A stretch of DNA of 16,117 nt from DATNBT01 sp964579765 (lineage in GTDB: Bacteria; Acidobacteriota; Vicinamibacteria; Vicinamibacterales; CAVVIG01): assembly GCA_964579765.1 (NCBI GenBank), contig CAZOIK010000019.1, forward strand, positions 1 through 16,117, written 5' to 3'. The translations under genes were made by a program, and so were the position numbers. The notes below the pieces were generated by a model, which saw only the letters and a program-made list of their open reading frames with translations, was not told the origin of the DNA and did no database searches. Below, in pieces: positions 1-7,200 of this stretch (within the stretch, counting starts at the first letter, position 1; the number at the start of each line of letters is the position of its first letter).

Positions 1-66
1 GCGCCGAACCAGCGCTGGGCGTACTGCGCCCCTTTCCGATACAACCCCACCCACCGCCCGTCGCGG

Positions 67-107
67 GGGGCTGTCAGCCCCGCGCCGGCGGCCCCGAACG
101 GGCCGCC
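67..107. repeat. Two adjacent GC-rich hairpins at the left edge
   Basis: Two inverted repeats lie side by side in the 120 bases before the first gene. The first has arms GGGGCT (67-72) and AGCCCC (76-81) around a 3-base loop. The second has perfect 8-bp arms GGCGGCCC (87-94) and GGGCCGCC (100-107) around the loop CGAAC. No T-run follows either, so neither is a textbook intrinsic terminator. They could end an upstream operon or belong to a dispersed palindromic family; the window holds no second copy of either. No protein could be assigned to positions 1-120. The frame of the first gene is open back to the window edge, but it has no ATG, GTG or TTG before position 121. Confidence 0.55.
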
Positions 108-120
108 CTACAGCCTCTCA

Positions 121-861
121 GTGGATCTCCCCAACAAAGTCGCGCTGATCACGGGCGCGAAGCGCAGTGGCGCGGTCGTGGCGCGCGTGCTCGCGCGGCG
201 CGGCGCCGACGTCGCCGTCAGCTACGCGCGATCGAAAGCCGAGGCGGACGCGGTCGTCGCGGACGTGAAGGCGCTCGGACGACGGGCTGTGGCCTTTCAG
301 GCGAATCTCGCCGACCCCGACGCCTGCGCGCGCGTCGTGCGGGAGACCGCCGAGACGCTCGGGCGGCTGGATATCCTGATCCCGATGGCGTCGGTGTACG
401 AGGCCGTGCCGTTTGACCGGCTCGATCTCGCCGCGTGGGACGGGACGGTCAATATCGACCTGCGCTCGACGTATCTGTGCACGCTCGCCGCCGTGCCCCA
501 CATGCGCGCGCAGGGCGGCGGACGCATCGTCGCGTTCAGCGACTGGCTCGCGCGCAGCGGACGCCCGCGGTACGAGGGCTACCTGCCGTATTACGTCGCC
601 AAGGCCGGCGTGATGGCGCTCGTCGAGGCGCTTGCGCTCGAGCTCGCCCGCGACAACATCCTCGTCAACGCCGTGGCGCCGGGCCCGATCCTCGCGCCGC
701 CGTCCACGACCACCGAGCAGCATCAGAAAGTCGCCGACGCCACGCCGCTCGGCCGGTGGGGTGGCGAGCTCGAAATCGCCAAAGCGGTTTTGGCCTTCGT
801 GGACAGCGACTTCGTCACCGGCGAAACGCTCCGGGTCGATGGCGGCCGCCACGTGAAATGA
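121..861 (+). CDS. SDR-family NAD(P)-dependent oxidoreductase, atypical
   Basis: A 246-residue short-chain dehydrogenase, the usual length for the classical family, predicted cytosolic. It has an N-terminal Rossmann segment with VALITGAKRSG at residues 7-17, which is close to the TGxxxGxG nucleotide loop but imperfect. The catalytic set is visible: Asn111 (NIDLRS), Ser140, and YxxxK as Tyr157 and Lys161. APGPI near residue 185 and a C-terminal VDGGRH are typical of FabG or pteridine-reductase-like members. The structural NNAG motif is replaced by IPMA around residues 87-90. Substrate cannot be read from sequence. The GTG at 121 is chosen because it puts the Rossmann strand at the N terminus; no Shine-Dalgarno site precedes it, and the frame is open to the window edge. 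Its stop overlaps the next start (ATGA). Confidence 0.85.
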   Translation: MDLPNKVALITGAKRSGAVVARVLARRGADVAVSYARSKAEADAVVADVKALGRRAVAFQANLADPDACARVVRETAETLGRLDILIPMASVYEAVPFDRLDLAAWDGTVNIDLRSTYLCTLAAVPHMRAQGGGRIVAFSDWLARSGRPRYEGYLPYYVAKAGVMALVEALALELARDNILVNAVAPGPILAPPSTTTEQHQKVADATPLGRWGGELEIAKAVLAFVDSDFVTGETLRVDGGRHVK

Positions 862-2600
862 CGTTTCGCAATCTGCTGCAAGTCGTTCCGGCCGGCCTGT
901 GGTGGATCGTGCTGGTGCGCCTCACGGTCGTGGGCGCGATGATCGCCGTCATCGTCCGGCTGGTGCAGTCGCGCCGGCGCGAACGCGCCGCGACGCGGCG
1001 CTGGGCGACGCTGTCGAAGGTCACGGCGCGGCTGGCCGAGACGCTCCACGCCGACACCACCCTCGAAGACGTCGCGCGGCTCCTCGTCCCTGAATTCGCC
1101 GACTGGTGTTCTATGCATGTCGTCGAAGACGGCGGCGTCCAGCGCGCCGCCGTCGTGCACGCGGACGCGGCGGTCGAGCGGCGCCTGCGCGAACGGCTGG
1201 CCGGCGCACCCTTCGTCGCGGACGCGCCGGTCGGACCGGCACTGGTCATCCGGACGGGCAAGGCCGATCTGCACCGCGACGGGAGCGCGGCGGCGTCCGT
1301 CCTCACGGGCAGGCTGGGCGCGGAGCTCCTGCACGAGGCCGGGATCGGCTCGCTCCTCAGCGTGCCGCTCCGCACCCACCAGCAGACGGTCGGCGCGCTC
1401 ACGCTGCATCGGCGCATGGCCGGCGCCTACGACGATCAGGATCTCGAGTGGGCGGGCGATCTGGCGCGCCAGATCGCGCTCGCCGTCGAGAACACCCGCC
1501 TGTACGAGGACGCGAAGCGCCTGTTCGAACAATCGGCGAGCGCCAACTGGGTCAGCACCGCCGACGGACGGATCGTCGCCTGCAATCAGATGTTCGCGCA
1601 TCTGCTCGGCTTCGAGTCGATTGACGACGTGCGGAATACGCCGGCGACCGAGCTCTACGCGGATCCCGCGGATCGCGATCGTCTGATCGAGGAGCTCGTG
1701 CGCGACCACCGCGTCGCCGGGCGCGAGACCACGTTCAGGCGGCACGACGACGGGCGCGAGGTGTACACGCTCGTGCACGCCTCCGGCGAGTTCGATCGCG
1801 CAGGAGATCTGCGCCGGGTGACCGGGTTCATCGTCGATCGCAGCGGCCAGCGCGAGCTCGAAGAGCAGCTGCGGCAGTCGCAGCGGCTCGAGGCGGTCGG
1901 CCAGCTGGCCGGCGGCATCGCGCACGACTTCAACAACCTGCTGACGGTCATCATCGGCTGCGCCGACCTGATGGCGCTCGACGGCGACCGGCCGGCCGTC
2001 GAAGGCGACCACGATCCCCTCGACGAGCTCACGAAAGCCGCGCGGCGCGCGGCGACGCTGACGCAGCAACTCCTGGCGTTCAGCCGTCGCCAGATTCTGC
2101 AGCCGCGGCTCGTCAACCTGAACGACTCGCTGCGCGGCGTGCATTCGATGCTCAGGCGGCTCGTGCGCGACAACGTGATGATCGTCCTGAACCTCGATCC
2201 CCGCATCGCGCGCGTCCGCGTCGATCCCGGGCAGATCGACCAGGTCATCGTCAACCTCGTGCTGAATTCCGCCGACGCGATGCCCGAGGGCGGCACGATT
2301 ACGCTGAGCACGCACAGCGTGGAGCTGTCCGACGCGGGGCAGGCGCCGCGGCCGTTCGTGCAGCCGGGTCGCTATGTCACGCTCGTCGTGCGCGACACCG
2401 GGACGGGGATGGACGACGCGACGCGCGCGCGCGCGTTCGAGCCGTTCTTCACGACCAAGCCGATCGGCAAAGGCACCGGTCTCGGGCTGTCAACCGTCTA
2501 CGGAATCATCAAGCAGAGCGGCGGACACGTGTGGATCGACAGCGAGATCGGCTCCGGCACGTCGGTGACGATCGGCCTTCACGCCGAGGCCGCCGAGTGA
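858..2600 (+). CDS. Membrane-anchored GAF-PAS sensor histidine kinase
   Basis: A 580-residue sensor kinase that would autophosphorylate on a histidine and pass the phosphate to a response regulator. It has one hydrophobic N-terminal segment (about residues 13-36) followed by an arginine-rich stop, so it is probably inner-membrane anchored with the rest cytosolic. A GAF-like domain covers about 55-213, a PAS domain about 220-330, then a HisKA helix with phospho-acceptor His356 in GGIAHDFNN. The ATPase domain shows the N box around Asn466/Asn470, the G1 box DTGTGM (513-518), the F box FEPFFTTK (527-534) and the G2 box GKGTGLGLS (537-545). It ends directly after the ATPase domain, with no fused receiver. 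No response regulator lies in the window. The ATG at 858 overlaps the SDR stop, and the TM segment starts right after it, which supports this start over any upstream one. Confidence 0.92.
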   Translation: MTFRNLLQVVPAGLWWIVLVRLTVVGAMIAVIVRLVQSRRRERAATRRWATLSKVTARLAETLHADTTLEDVARLLVPEFADWCSMHVVEDGGVQRAAVVHADAAVERRLRERLAGAPFVADAPVGPALVIRTGKADLHRDGSAAASVLTGRLGAELLHEAGIGSLLSVPLRTHQQTVGALTLHRRMAGAYDDQDLEWAGDLARQIALAVENTRLYEDAKRLFEQSASANWVSTADGRIVACNQMFAHLLGFESIDDVRNTPATELYADPADRDRLIEELVRDHRVAGRETTFRRHDDGREVYTLVHASGEFDRAGDLRRVTGFIVDRSGQRELEEQLRQSQRLEAVGQLAGGIAHDFNNLLTVIIGCADLMALDGDRPAVEGDHDPLDELTKAARRAATLTQQLLAFSRRQILQPRLVNLNDSLRGVHSMLRRLVRDNVMIVLNLDPRIARVRVDPGQIDQVIVNLVLNSADAMPEGGTITLSTHSVELSDAGQAPRPFVQPGRYVTLVVRDTGTGMDDATRARAFEPFFTTKPIGKGTGLGLSTVYGIIKQSGGHVWIDSEIGSGTSVTIGLHAEAAE

Positions 2601-3577
2601 CGTCGATCGAGCTGCGCGCGGCGCTGGACCGCGTGCCGACGCTGCTGCTCGCGCCGCTGCCGACGGCGGTCGAGCCGATGGCGAGCCTGGCCGTGGTGCT
2701 CGGAGGCGGACCGTCCCTGTTCGTCAAGCGCGACGACACGCTGGCGTTCGCCTTCGGCGGCAACAAGGTGCGGAAGCTGGCGCTTCTCGGCGCGCGGGCG
2801 CAGGCCGACGGCTGCGACACGCTCCTGACCGCGGGCGGCATCCAGTCGAACCACGCGCGGGTCACGGCCGCCACCGCCGTGAAGCTCGGCATGCGCGCGG
2901 TGCTGGTCGTCAACGGCCGGCCTCCGGCGCAGCCGACGGCCAACGCGCTGCTCGACAAGCTGCTCGGGGCCGAGGTGATCTACGTGGAGTCGCGCGACGG
3001 CAGGGCGGCGGCGATGCGTGAAGCCGCCGATCGGCTCACGGAGCAGGGGCGAAAGGTGTTCGAGATCCCTATCGGCGGATCGACGCCGCTCGGATCGCTC
3101 GCCTACCTGCACGCGGTGCTCGAACTCGTCGAGCAGATGCCCGCCCCCGACGTCATCGTGCACGCGACCTCGTCCGGCGGCACGCAGGCGGGCATCGTCG
3201 CGGCGTGCCGGCTGCTCGGGCTGCAGACGCGCGTCATCGGCGTGGCGGCGGACGGGCCGACGGCGCAGATCCAGGCGCAGATTCGCGCCAACATCGACGG
3301 CATCGGCGATCTGCTCGGCCTCGATCCGGCGCTCGTGCAGCGTGGCACGCCGATCGAGATCGACGATCGGTTCTTCGGCGAGGGCTACGCGATGCCCACG
3401 GAGGGCTCGCGCGAAGCGATCGATCTCGTCGCACGCACCGAAGCGATCTTTCTCGATCCGGTTTATACGGGCAAGGCGATGGCCGGGCTGATCGCATACG
3501 TGCGCCAGCAGAAGTTCACGGCGAAGCAGCGCGTGCTCTTCTGGCACACCGGCGGACAGGTGGGGCTGTTCGCGTAG
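2597..3577 (+). CDS. dcyD: D-cysteine desulfhydrase-type PLP enzyme
   Basis: A 326-residue fold-type II PLP enzyme of the ACC deaminase/D-cysteine desulfhydrase family. D-cysteine desulfhydrase converts D-cysteine to pyruvate, sulfide and ammonia. The Schiff-base lysine is Lys57 in FGGNKVRK. QSNH (83-86) and the phosphate-binding TSSGGTQAG (191-199) are present. Two positions separate the subfamilies: ACC deaminase has Glu after the active-site Tyr (VYEGK) and Leu in HLGG. Here they are Thr291 (VYTGK) and Thr318 (HTGG), as in enteric DcyD, so ACC deaminase activity is unlikely. The GTG at 2597 overlaps the kinase stop (GTGA), and GAGG at 2586-2589 is a plausible ribosome site. It is the last gene of the trio, and its stop lies 4 bases from the end of the converging DPP IV gene. 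Activity on other D-amino acids or thiol amino acids is possible. Confidence 0.85.
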   Translation: MTSIELRAALDRVPTLLLAPLPTAVEPMASLAVVLGGGPSLFVKRDDTLAFAFGGNKVRKLALLGARAQADGCDTLLTAGGIQSNHARVTAATAVKLGMRAVLVVNGRPPAQPTANALLDKLLGAEVIYVESRDGRAAAMREAADRLTEQGRKVFEIPIGGSTPLGSLAYLHAVLELVEQMPAPDVIVHATSSGGTQAGIVAACRLLGLQTRVIGVAADGPTAQIQAQIRANIDGIGDLLGLDPALVQRGTPIEIDDRFFGEGYAMPTEGSREAIDLVARTEAIFLDPVYTGKAMAGLIAYVRQQKFTAKQRVLFWHTGGQVGLFA

Positions 3578-3581
3578 TCCG

Positions 3582-5783
3582 CTACGGCTTCAGGTGCTCG
3601 AGCGTGTAGTCGAGCATCAGCCCGCGCAGGTGGCGTACGAGCTGCGGGTCGGTGACGCCGTGGCGTGACTTCGGGTAGAGCATCAGGCTGAACGGCTTGT
3701 TCGCCTGCTGCAGCGCGTAGACGAGCTGCATGGTGTTCTGCACGTGCACGTTGTCGTCGATGGCGCCGTGAATGAGCAGCAGCGATCCGTGCAGATTGGC
3801 CGCGGCATAGCGCGGCGAGCTGGCGCGATAGCCCTCCGCGTTGTCCTGCGGCCGTCCGAGATAGCGCTCGGTGTAGACCGTGTCGTAGTCGCGCCAATCC
3901 GACACGGTGCCGCCGGCGATCCCCATCGTGAAGCTCGTGCTGTGCGTGAGCGCGTACGTCGTCATGAACCCGCCGTAGCTCCAGCCGTGGAGCCCGATCC
4001 GGGCGCCATCGACGTAGGGCTGCGATTTCAGCCAGCTCACGCCGTCCTCGATGTCCCGCAGCTCGCTCTCGCCGAACCGGCGGTAGACCGCCGACGCGGA
4101 CTCGAGCCCCTTGCCGCTCGCGGATCGGTTGTCGCAGATCCACACGATGACGCCTTTTTCGGCCAGCAGCTCGTGGTACATCGTCTGCGGCGTCCACGCG
4201 TCCCTGACCTGCGGATTGTGCGGTCCGCCGTACGTGAACTGATAGACCGGATACTTGCGGCGCGGGTCGAAGTCTGGCGGCTTGATCATCATGGCTTCCA
4301 TGACGAAGCCGTCGCGCGCCTTGACGTGCACGAACTCCGGCGTCGAGAGTTTGTATTGCGCGAACGCTTCGACGACGTTCGCGTGGAGGACGCGCAGTTC
4401 GCGGCCGTCGCCGCGATGGAGCCGGACTTCGGGCGGGGTCATGACCGCGCTCCAGCGGTCGATGTAGTACGCGAACGTCGGACTGAACGCCGGGTCGTGC
4501 GTGCCCGCCGTCTGCGACAGGCGCTCGAGCGCGCCGCCTGCGAGCGGGGCGCGGTAGACGTCTTCGCCGATCGAGCTGCGCTCGGTGCCCGAGAAATACA
4601 CCCAGCCGCTCTGTTCGTCGGCGCCGTGGAGCGAGCGTACTTCCCAGCGGCCCGACGTGACCGGGTTCTGCAGCGTGCCGTCGGCGCGGTAGCGGTAGAT
4701 GTGCCGGAACCCCGAGCGCTCGCTCAGCCAGAGAAACGACCCGTCGCGCAGCCAGACCGGGGTTCGCTGATCCTCGGAGTCGATCCAGTACCGGCTCGTT
4801 TCACGAAACAGCGTCTTGCCGCCGACGTTCAGATCCAGCCACGACTGCGTCCGGTTCTCGATTTCGTACGCGAGTTGACCGGCCGGCGTCCAGTCCACGC
4901 GGACGACGAGAACGTCGCCGGCCTGGTACTTCTTCAGATCGACCCACTGCGTCTCGCCGTCTCGCGCCGACGCGACGCCGAGCGTCGCCGTCGGGTTGGC
5001 GCCGCCGGCGCGCGGGTAATACCAGGTTTCGACGCGCGGGTCGTAGCTGATGTCGTCGAGCGTGACATACGGCGAGACCGGCGTGTCGTCGATGCGGAGG
5101 AACGCGACGTGCGAGGAGTCGGGACTCCACCAGTACGCGCGCGTCGTGCCACGGCCGTAGATCTCTTCCTCGTAAACCCAGTCCATCCGGCCGTTGCGGA
5201 CCGTCTGGGATCCGTCGTGCGTGACGGCAGTCTCGCGCCGCGCCGCCACGTTGACCAGGAAGAGGTTGTTGTCGCGCACGAACGCGACCGTCGAGCCGTC
5301 CGGGCTCAACGTCGCCTCCTCTTTCGTGCCCGCAGACGAGGTGATTTTCACGGCGCCGGCGTCGGCGCAGGTCACGACGTACAGATCGTCGCCAATGGTG
5401 ACGAGCGCCGACGTGTGCCGGTCGTTGAAGACCAGGTCGCGCGAGTGGAGCGCGCGCCGCGCGTCAGCGGCGGCCACGCCTGGGATCGCGGCGAGCGACG
5501 ACTCCGCCTTCGAGGCGTCGAAGAGCGGCGCCGCGGCGCCGCTGGCCGCATCGACCGACATCCAGGTGACGCTGCCGCGCTCGCTGGCCGGCTGTCCCCA
5601 CGCGTAGTGCTCGCCGTCGATCCACGCATACGCCGGCGCCGCCGTGCCGCTGAAGTTGACGCGCGTCGTGGGTCCGTAGATGTCGTCGAGCGTCAGCAGC
5701 TTCTGTTGCGCGAATGCCGCCGGCGCGGCCACCAGCGCGGTGAGCATCAACAGGATGCCGCGCCGCAGTAGTCGTTGGCGCAT
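3582..5783 (-). CDS. Exported dipeptidyl peptidase IV (S9B serine protease)
   Basis: A 733-residue prolyl dipeptidyl peptidase that removes Xaa-Pro (or Xaa-Ala) dipeptides from peptide N termini. A signal peptide is clear: basic MRQRLLRR, a hydrophobic core, and AFA|Q as the likely cut after residue 25, so the enzyme is periplasmic or secreted. The N-terminal beta-propeller carries DWVYEEE at 201-207; Glu205-Glu206 match the pair that holds the substrate amino group in DPP IV. The C-terminal alpha/beta-hydrolase has Tyr518 (TYGGP, oxyanion hole), nucleophile Ser602 in GWSYGG, Asp676 in DDNVH and His708 in SRHG, in the S9 order. The ATG at 5783 is chosen because it begins the signal peptide. 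It diverges from the ribonuclease gene with only 21 bases between and has no Shine-Dalgarno site, so the transcript is probably leaderless. Length is normal for the family. Confidence 0.95.
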   Translation of the reverse strand: MRQRLLRRGILLMLTALVAAPAAFAQQKLLTLDDIYGPTTRVNFSGTAAPAYAWIDGEHYAWGQPASERGSVTWMSVDAASGAAAPLFDASKAESSLAAIPGVAAADARRALHSRDLVFNDRHTSALVTIGDDLYVVTCADAGAVKITSSAGTKEEATLSPDGSTVAFVRDNNLFLVNVAARRETAVTHDGSQTVRNGRMDWVYEEEIYGRGTTRAYWWSPDSSHVAFLRIDDTPVSPYVTLDDISYDPRVETWYYPRAGGANPTATLGVASARDGETQWVDLKKYQAGDVLVVRVDWTPAGQLAYEIENRTQSWLDLNVGGKTLFRETSRYWIDSEDQRTPVWLRDGSFLWLSERSGFRHIYRYRADGTLQNPVTSGRWEVRSLHGADEQSGWVYFSGTERSSIGEDVYRAPLAGGALERLSQTAGTHDPAFSPTFAYYIDRWSAVMTPPEVRLHRGDGRELRVLHANVVEAFAQYKLSTPEFVHVKARDGFVMEAMMIKPPDFDPRRKYPVYQFTYGGPHNPQVRDAWTPQTMYHELLAEKGVIVWICDNRSASGKGLESASAVYRRFGESELRDIEDGVSWLKSQPYVDGARIGLHGWSYGGFMTTYALTHSTSFTMGIAGGTVSDWRDYDTVYTERYLGRPQDNAEGYRASSPRYAAANLHGSLLLIHGAIDDNVHVQNTMQLVYALQQANKPFSLMLYPKSRHGVTDPQLVRHLRGLMLDYTLEHLKP

Positions 5784-5790
5784 GTCGTCC

Positions 5791-5798
5791 AGTATAGT
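5791..5798. promoter_or_regulatory. Shared -10 box of a divergent, probably leaderless promoter pair
   Basis: The near-palindrome AGTATAGT lies in the 21-base gap between DPP IV (minus strand) and the ribonuclease gene (plus strand). On the plus strand TATAGT (5793-5798) ends 6 bases before the GTG at 5805. On the minus strand TATACT (5796 down to 5791) ends 7 bases before the ATG at 5783. Each matches TATAAT at five of six positions. A start of transcription 6-8 bases below a -10 box would fall on or next to the start codon in both directions. No convincing -35 box is seen on either side, and any such box would lie inside the opposing coding region. Confidence 0.6.
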
Positions 5799-5804
5799 CA
5801 CACC

Positions 5805-7196
5805 GTGCCCACTCTCACGTTCCTCGGCGCCGCCGGAACCGTCACCGGATCGAAATACCTGCTCGACTTCGGCGATCGTCGCGTCCTCGTCGATTGCGGC
5901 TTGTTTCAGGGTCTCAAGGAACTTCGCCTTCGCAACTGGGCGGCGCTGCCGATCGACGCCGCGGCGATCGACGCGGTGGTGCTGACGCACGCGCATCTCG
6001 ATCACTGCGGCTACTTGCCGCGCCTGGTCGCGCAGGGATTCAAAGGACGCATTTTCTGCACGCCGGGCACTCGCGATCTCTGCACGCTCGTCCTGCCGGA
6101 CTCCGCGCACATTCAGGAAGAAGACGCGCGCCATGCGAACCGCCACGGCTACAGCAAGCACACGCCCGCGCTGCCGCTCTACACGTCACTCGACGCCGCG
6201 CGCGCGCTGACACGCCTGCAGCCGGTCGGCTACAACCGGCCGGTGCCGGTGGTGACGGGCGTCGAGGTTGACTTCGTCAACGCCGGCCACCTGCTCGGCT
6301 CCGCGTACGCGCGGCTGCACGTCGGCGGCAAGACGCTGTTGTTCGGCGGCGATCTGGGACGCTACGGCCGTCCGGTGCTCCCGGATCCGGCGCCCGTCGC
6401 CGCCGCCGACGTCCTGCTCGTCGAGTCCACGTACGGCGATCGGACGCATCCGGCCGACGACGGCGGGGCCGCGCTCGCGGCGATCGTCAACGACGCGGTG
6501 GCCCGAGGGGGGAAGATCATCGTGCCGTCGTTTGCGATCGGACGGACGGAAGAAGTCATTTACTGGATCAAGCGTCTTGAAGAGGAGCATCGGATTCCCG
6601 TCCTGCCGGTGTATGTGGACAGCCCGATGGCCGCCGGCGCGCTGCAGTTCTACGCGGAGCGCGTGAACGAGCTCGACCCCGATCTCAATCACGGCAACGA
6701 AGGCCATCGCCAGGTGTGCGCGTTCTGCACGGCCCGGATGACGGTCATCGAGACGATCGATCAGTCCAAGGCCATGATGAACCGGTCGGAACAGGCGATC
6801 GTGATCGCGGCCAGCGGCATGGCGACCGGCGGCCGCGTGCTGCACCACCTCGCGTCGGCGCTGCCTGACAACCGCAATACAGTGCTCTTCGTCGGCTACC
6901 AGGCGGCGGGCACGCGGGGCCGGCTGCTCTGTGACGGCGCGAAGCAGATCAAGATGCTCGGCCGGATCGTCGGCGTGTCCGCGACGATCGTGCGGTTGGA
7001 CTCGATGTCAGCACATGCAGACGCGTCCGAGATCCTCCGCTGGTTGAGGAATTTCACACAGCCCCCCCGGATGACCTACATCGTCCACGGCGAACCGCCG
7101 GCGGCCGAGGCGCTGCAGAAGAAGATCGAGCGCGAGTTGCACTGGCCCACGCACGTGGCGAAGTATCTGGAAAGCGTGGACGTCGATTTGGGATAG
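5805..7196 (+). CDS. Metallo-beta-lactamase/beta-CASP ribonuclease
   Basis: A 463-residue protein of the CPSF73/RNase J-like group, zinc-dependent RNases acting on cytosolic RNA. Metal ligands are visible in order: THAHLDHCG (61-69, the HxHxDH motif), His161 in GHLLGS and Asp183 in GGDLGR. The beta-CASP part starts around ESTYGDRTH (207-215) and continues with IVPSFAIGRTEE, SGMATGGR (337-344), SAHAD with His403 (motif B) and HGE with His428 (motif C). There is no C-terminal KH or RNase J-type extension, so it resembles the compact bacterial beta-CASP RNases described from Thermus. The GTG at 5805 is chosen because VPTLTFLGAAGTVTGS is the family N terminus; a TTG at 5775 would add ten unlikely residues. 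It heads a four-gene plus-strand run, 4 bases ahead of the DPP III gene. Confidence 0.9.
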   Translation: MPTLTFLGAAGTVTGSKYLLDFGDRRVLVDCGLFQGLKELRLRNWAALPIDAAAIDAVVLTHAHLDHCGYLPRLVAQGFKGRIFCTPGTRDLCTLVLPDSAHIQEEDARHANRHGYSKHTPALPLYTSLDAARALTRLQPVGYNRPVPVVTGVEVDFVNAGHLLGSAYARLHVGGKTLLFGGDLGRYGRPVLPDPAPVAAADVLLVESTYGDRTHPADDGGAALAAIVNDAVARGGKIIVPSFAIGRTEEVIYWIKRLEEEHRIPVLPVYVDSPMAAGALQFYAERVNELDPDLNHGNEGHRQVCAFCTARMTVIETIDQSKAMMNRSEQAIVIAASGMATGGRVLHHLASALPDNRNTVLFVGYQAAGTRGRLLCDGAKQIKMLGRIVGVSATIVRLDSMSAHADASEILRWLRNFTQPPRMTYIVHGEPPAAEALQKKIERELHWPTHVAKYLESVDVDLG

Positions 7197-7200
7197 CGTA

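Noticed and set aside
48..107. Possible short minus-strand peptide running toward the left edge.
   Set aside because: Its upstream part is hairpin sequence after an in-frame TAG at 108-110. No family was recognised, and too little is in the window.
109..114. TACAGC 6 bases before the SDR GTG, as a third leaderless -10 box.
   Set aside because: It matches TATAAT at only three of six positions and lacks the final T, so it is too weak to claim.
435..857. Upstream extension of the histidine kinase frame inside the SDR gene (similarly 2531-2596, 10004-10414 and 12524-13174 for later genes).
   Set aside because: The extensions are arginine-rich shadow sequence of the preceding gene. The ATGA or GTGA overlap gives the natural start, and family homology begins right there.
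2424..2438. Alternating GC dinucleotide tract.
   Set aside because: It falls in the kinase ATPase domain, encodes the conserved stretch before FEPFF, and is a codon-bias effect.
3744..5771. A 675-codon open frame on the plus strand opposite DPP IV, and other long antisense frames such as 7054-8391, 10148-11566, 11835-13181 and 13166-14269.
   Set aside because: Each mirrors a well-recognised gene on the other strand. The predicted proteins are Arg/Asp/Val-rich with no family motif, as expected when GC-rich codon bias removes stops from antisense frames.
5784..6161. N-terminal extension of the DPP IV frame up to 6161.
   Set aside because: It lies opposite the ribonuclease gene and would bury the clear signal peptide that starts at 5783.
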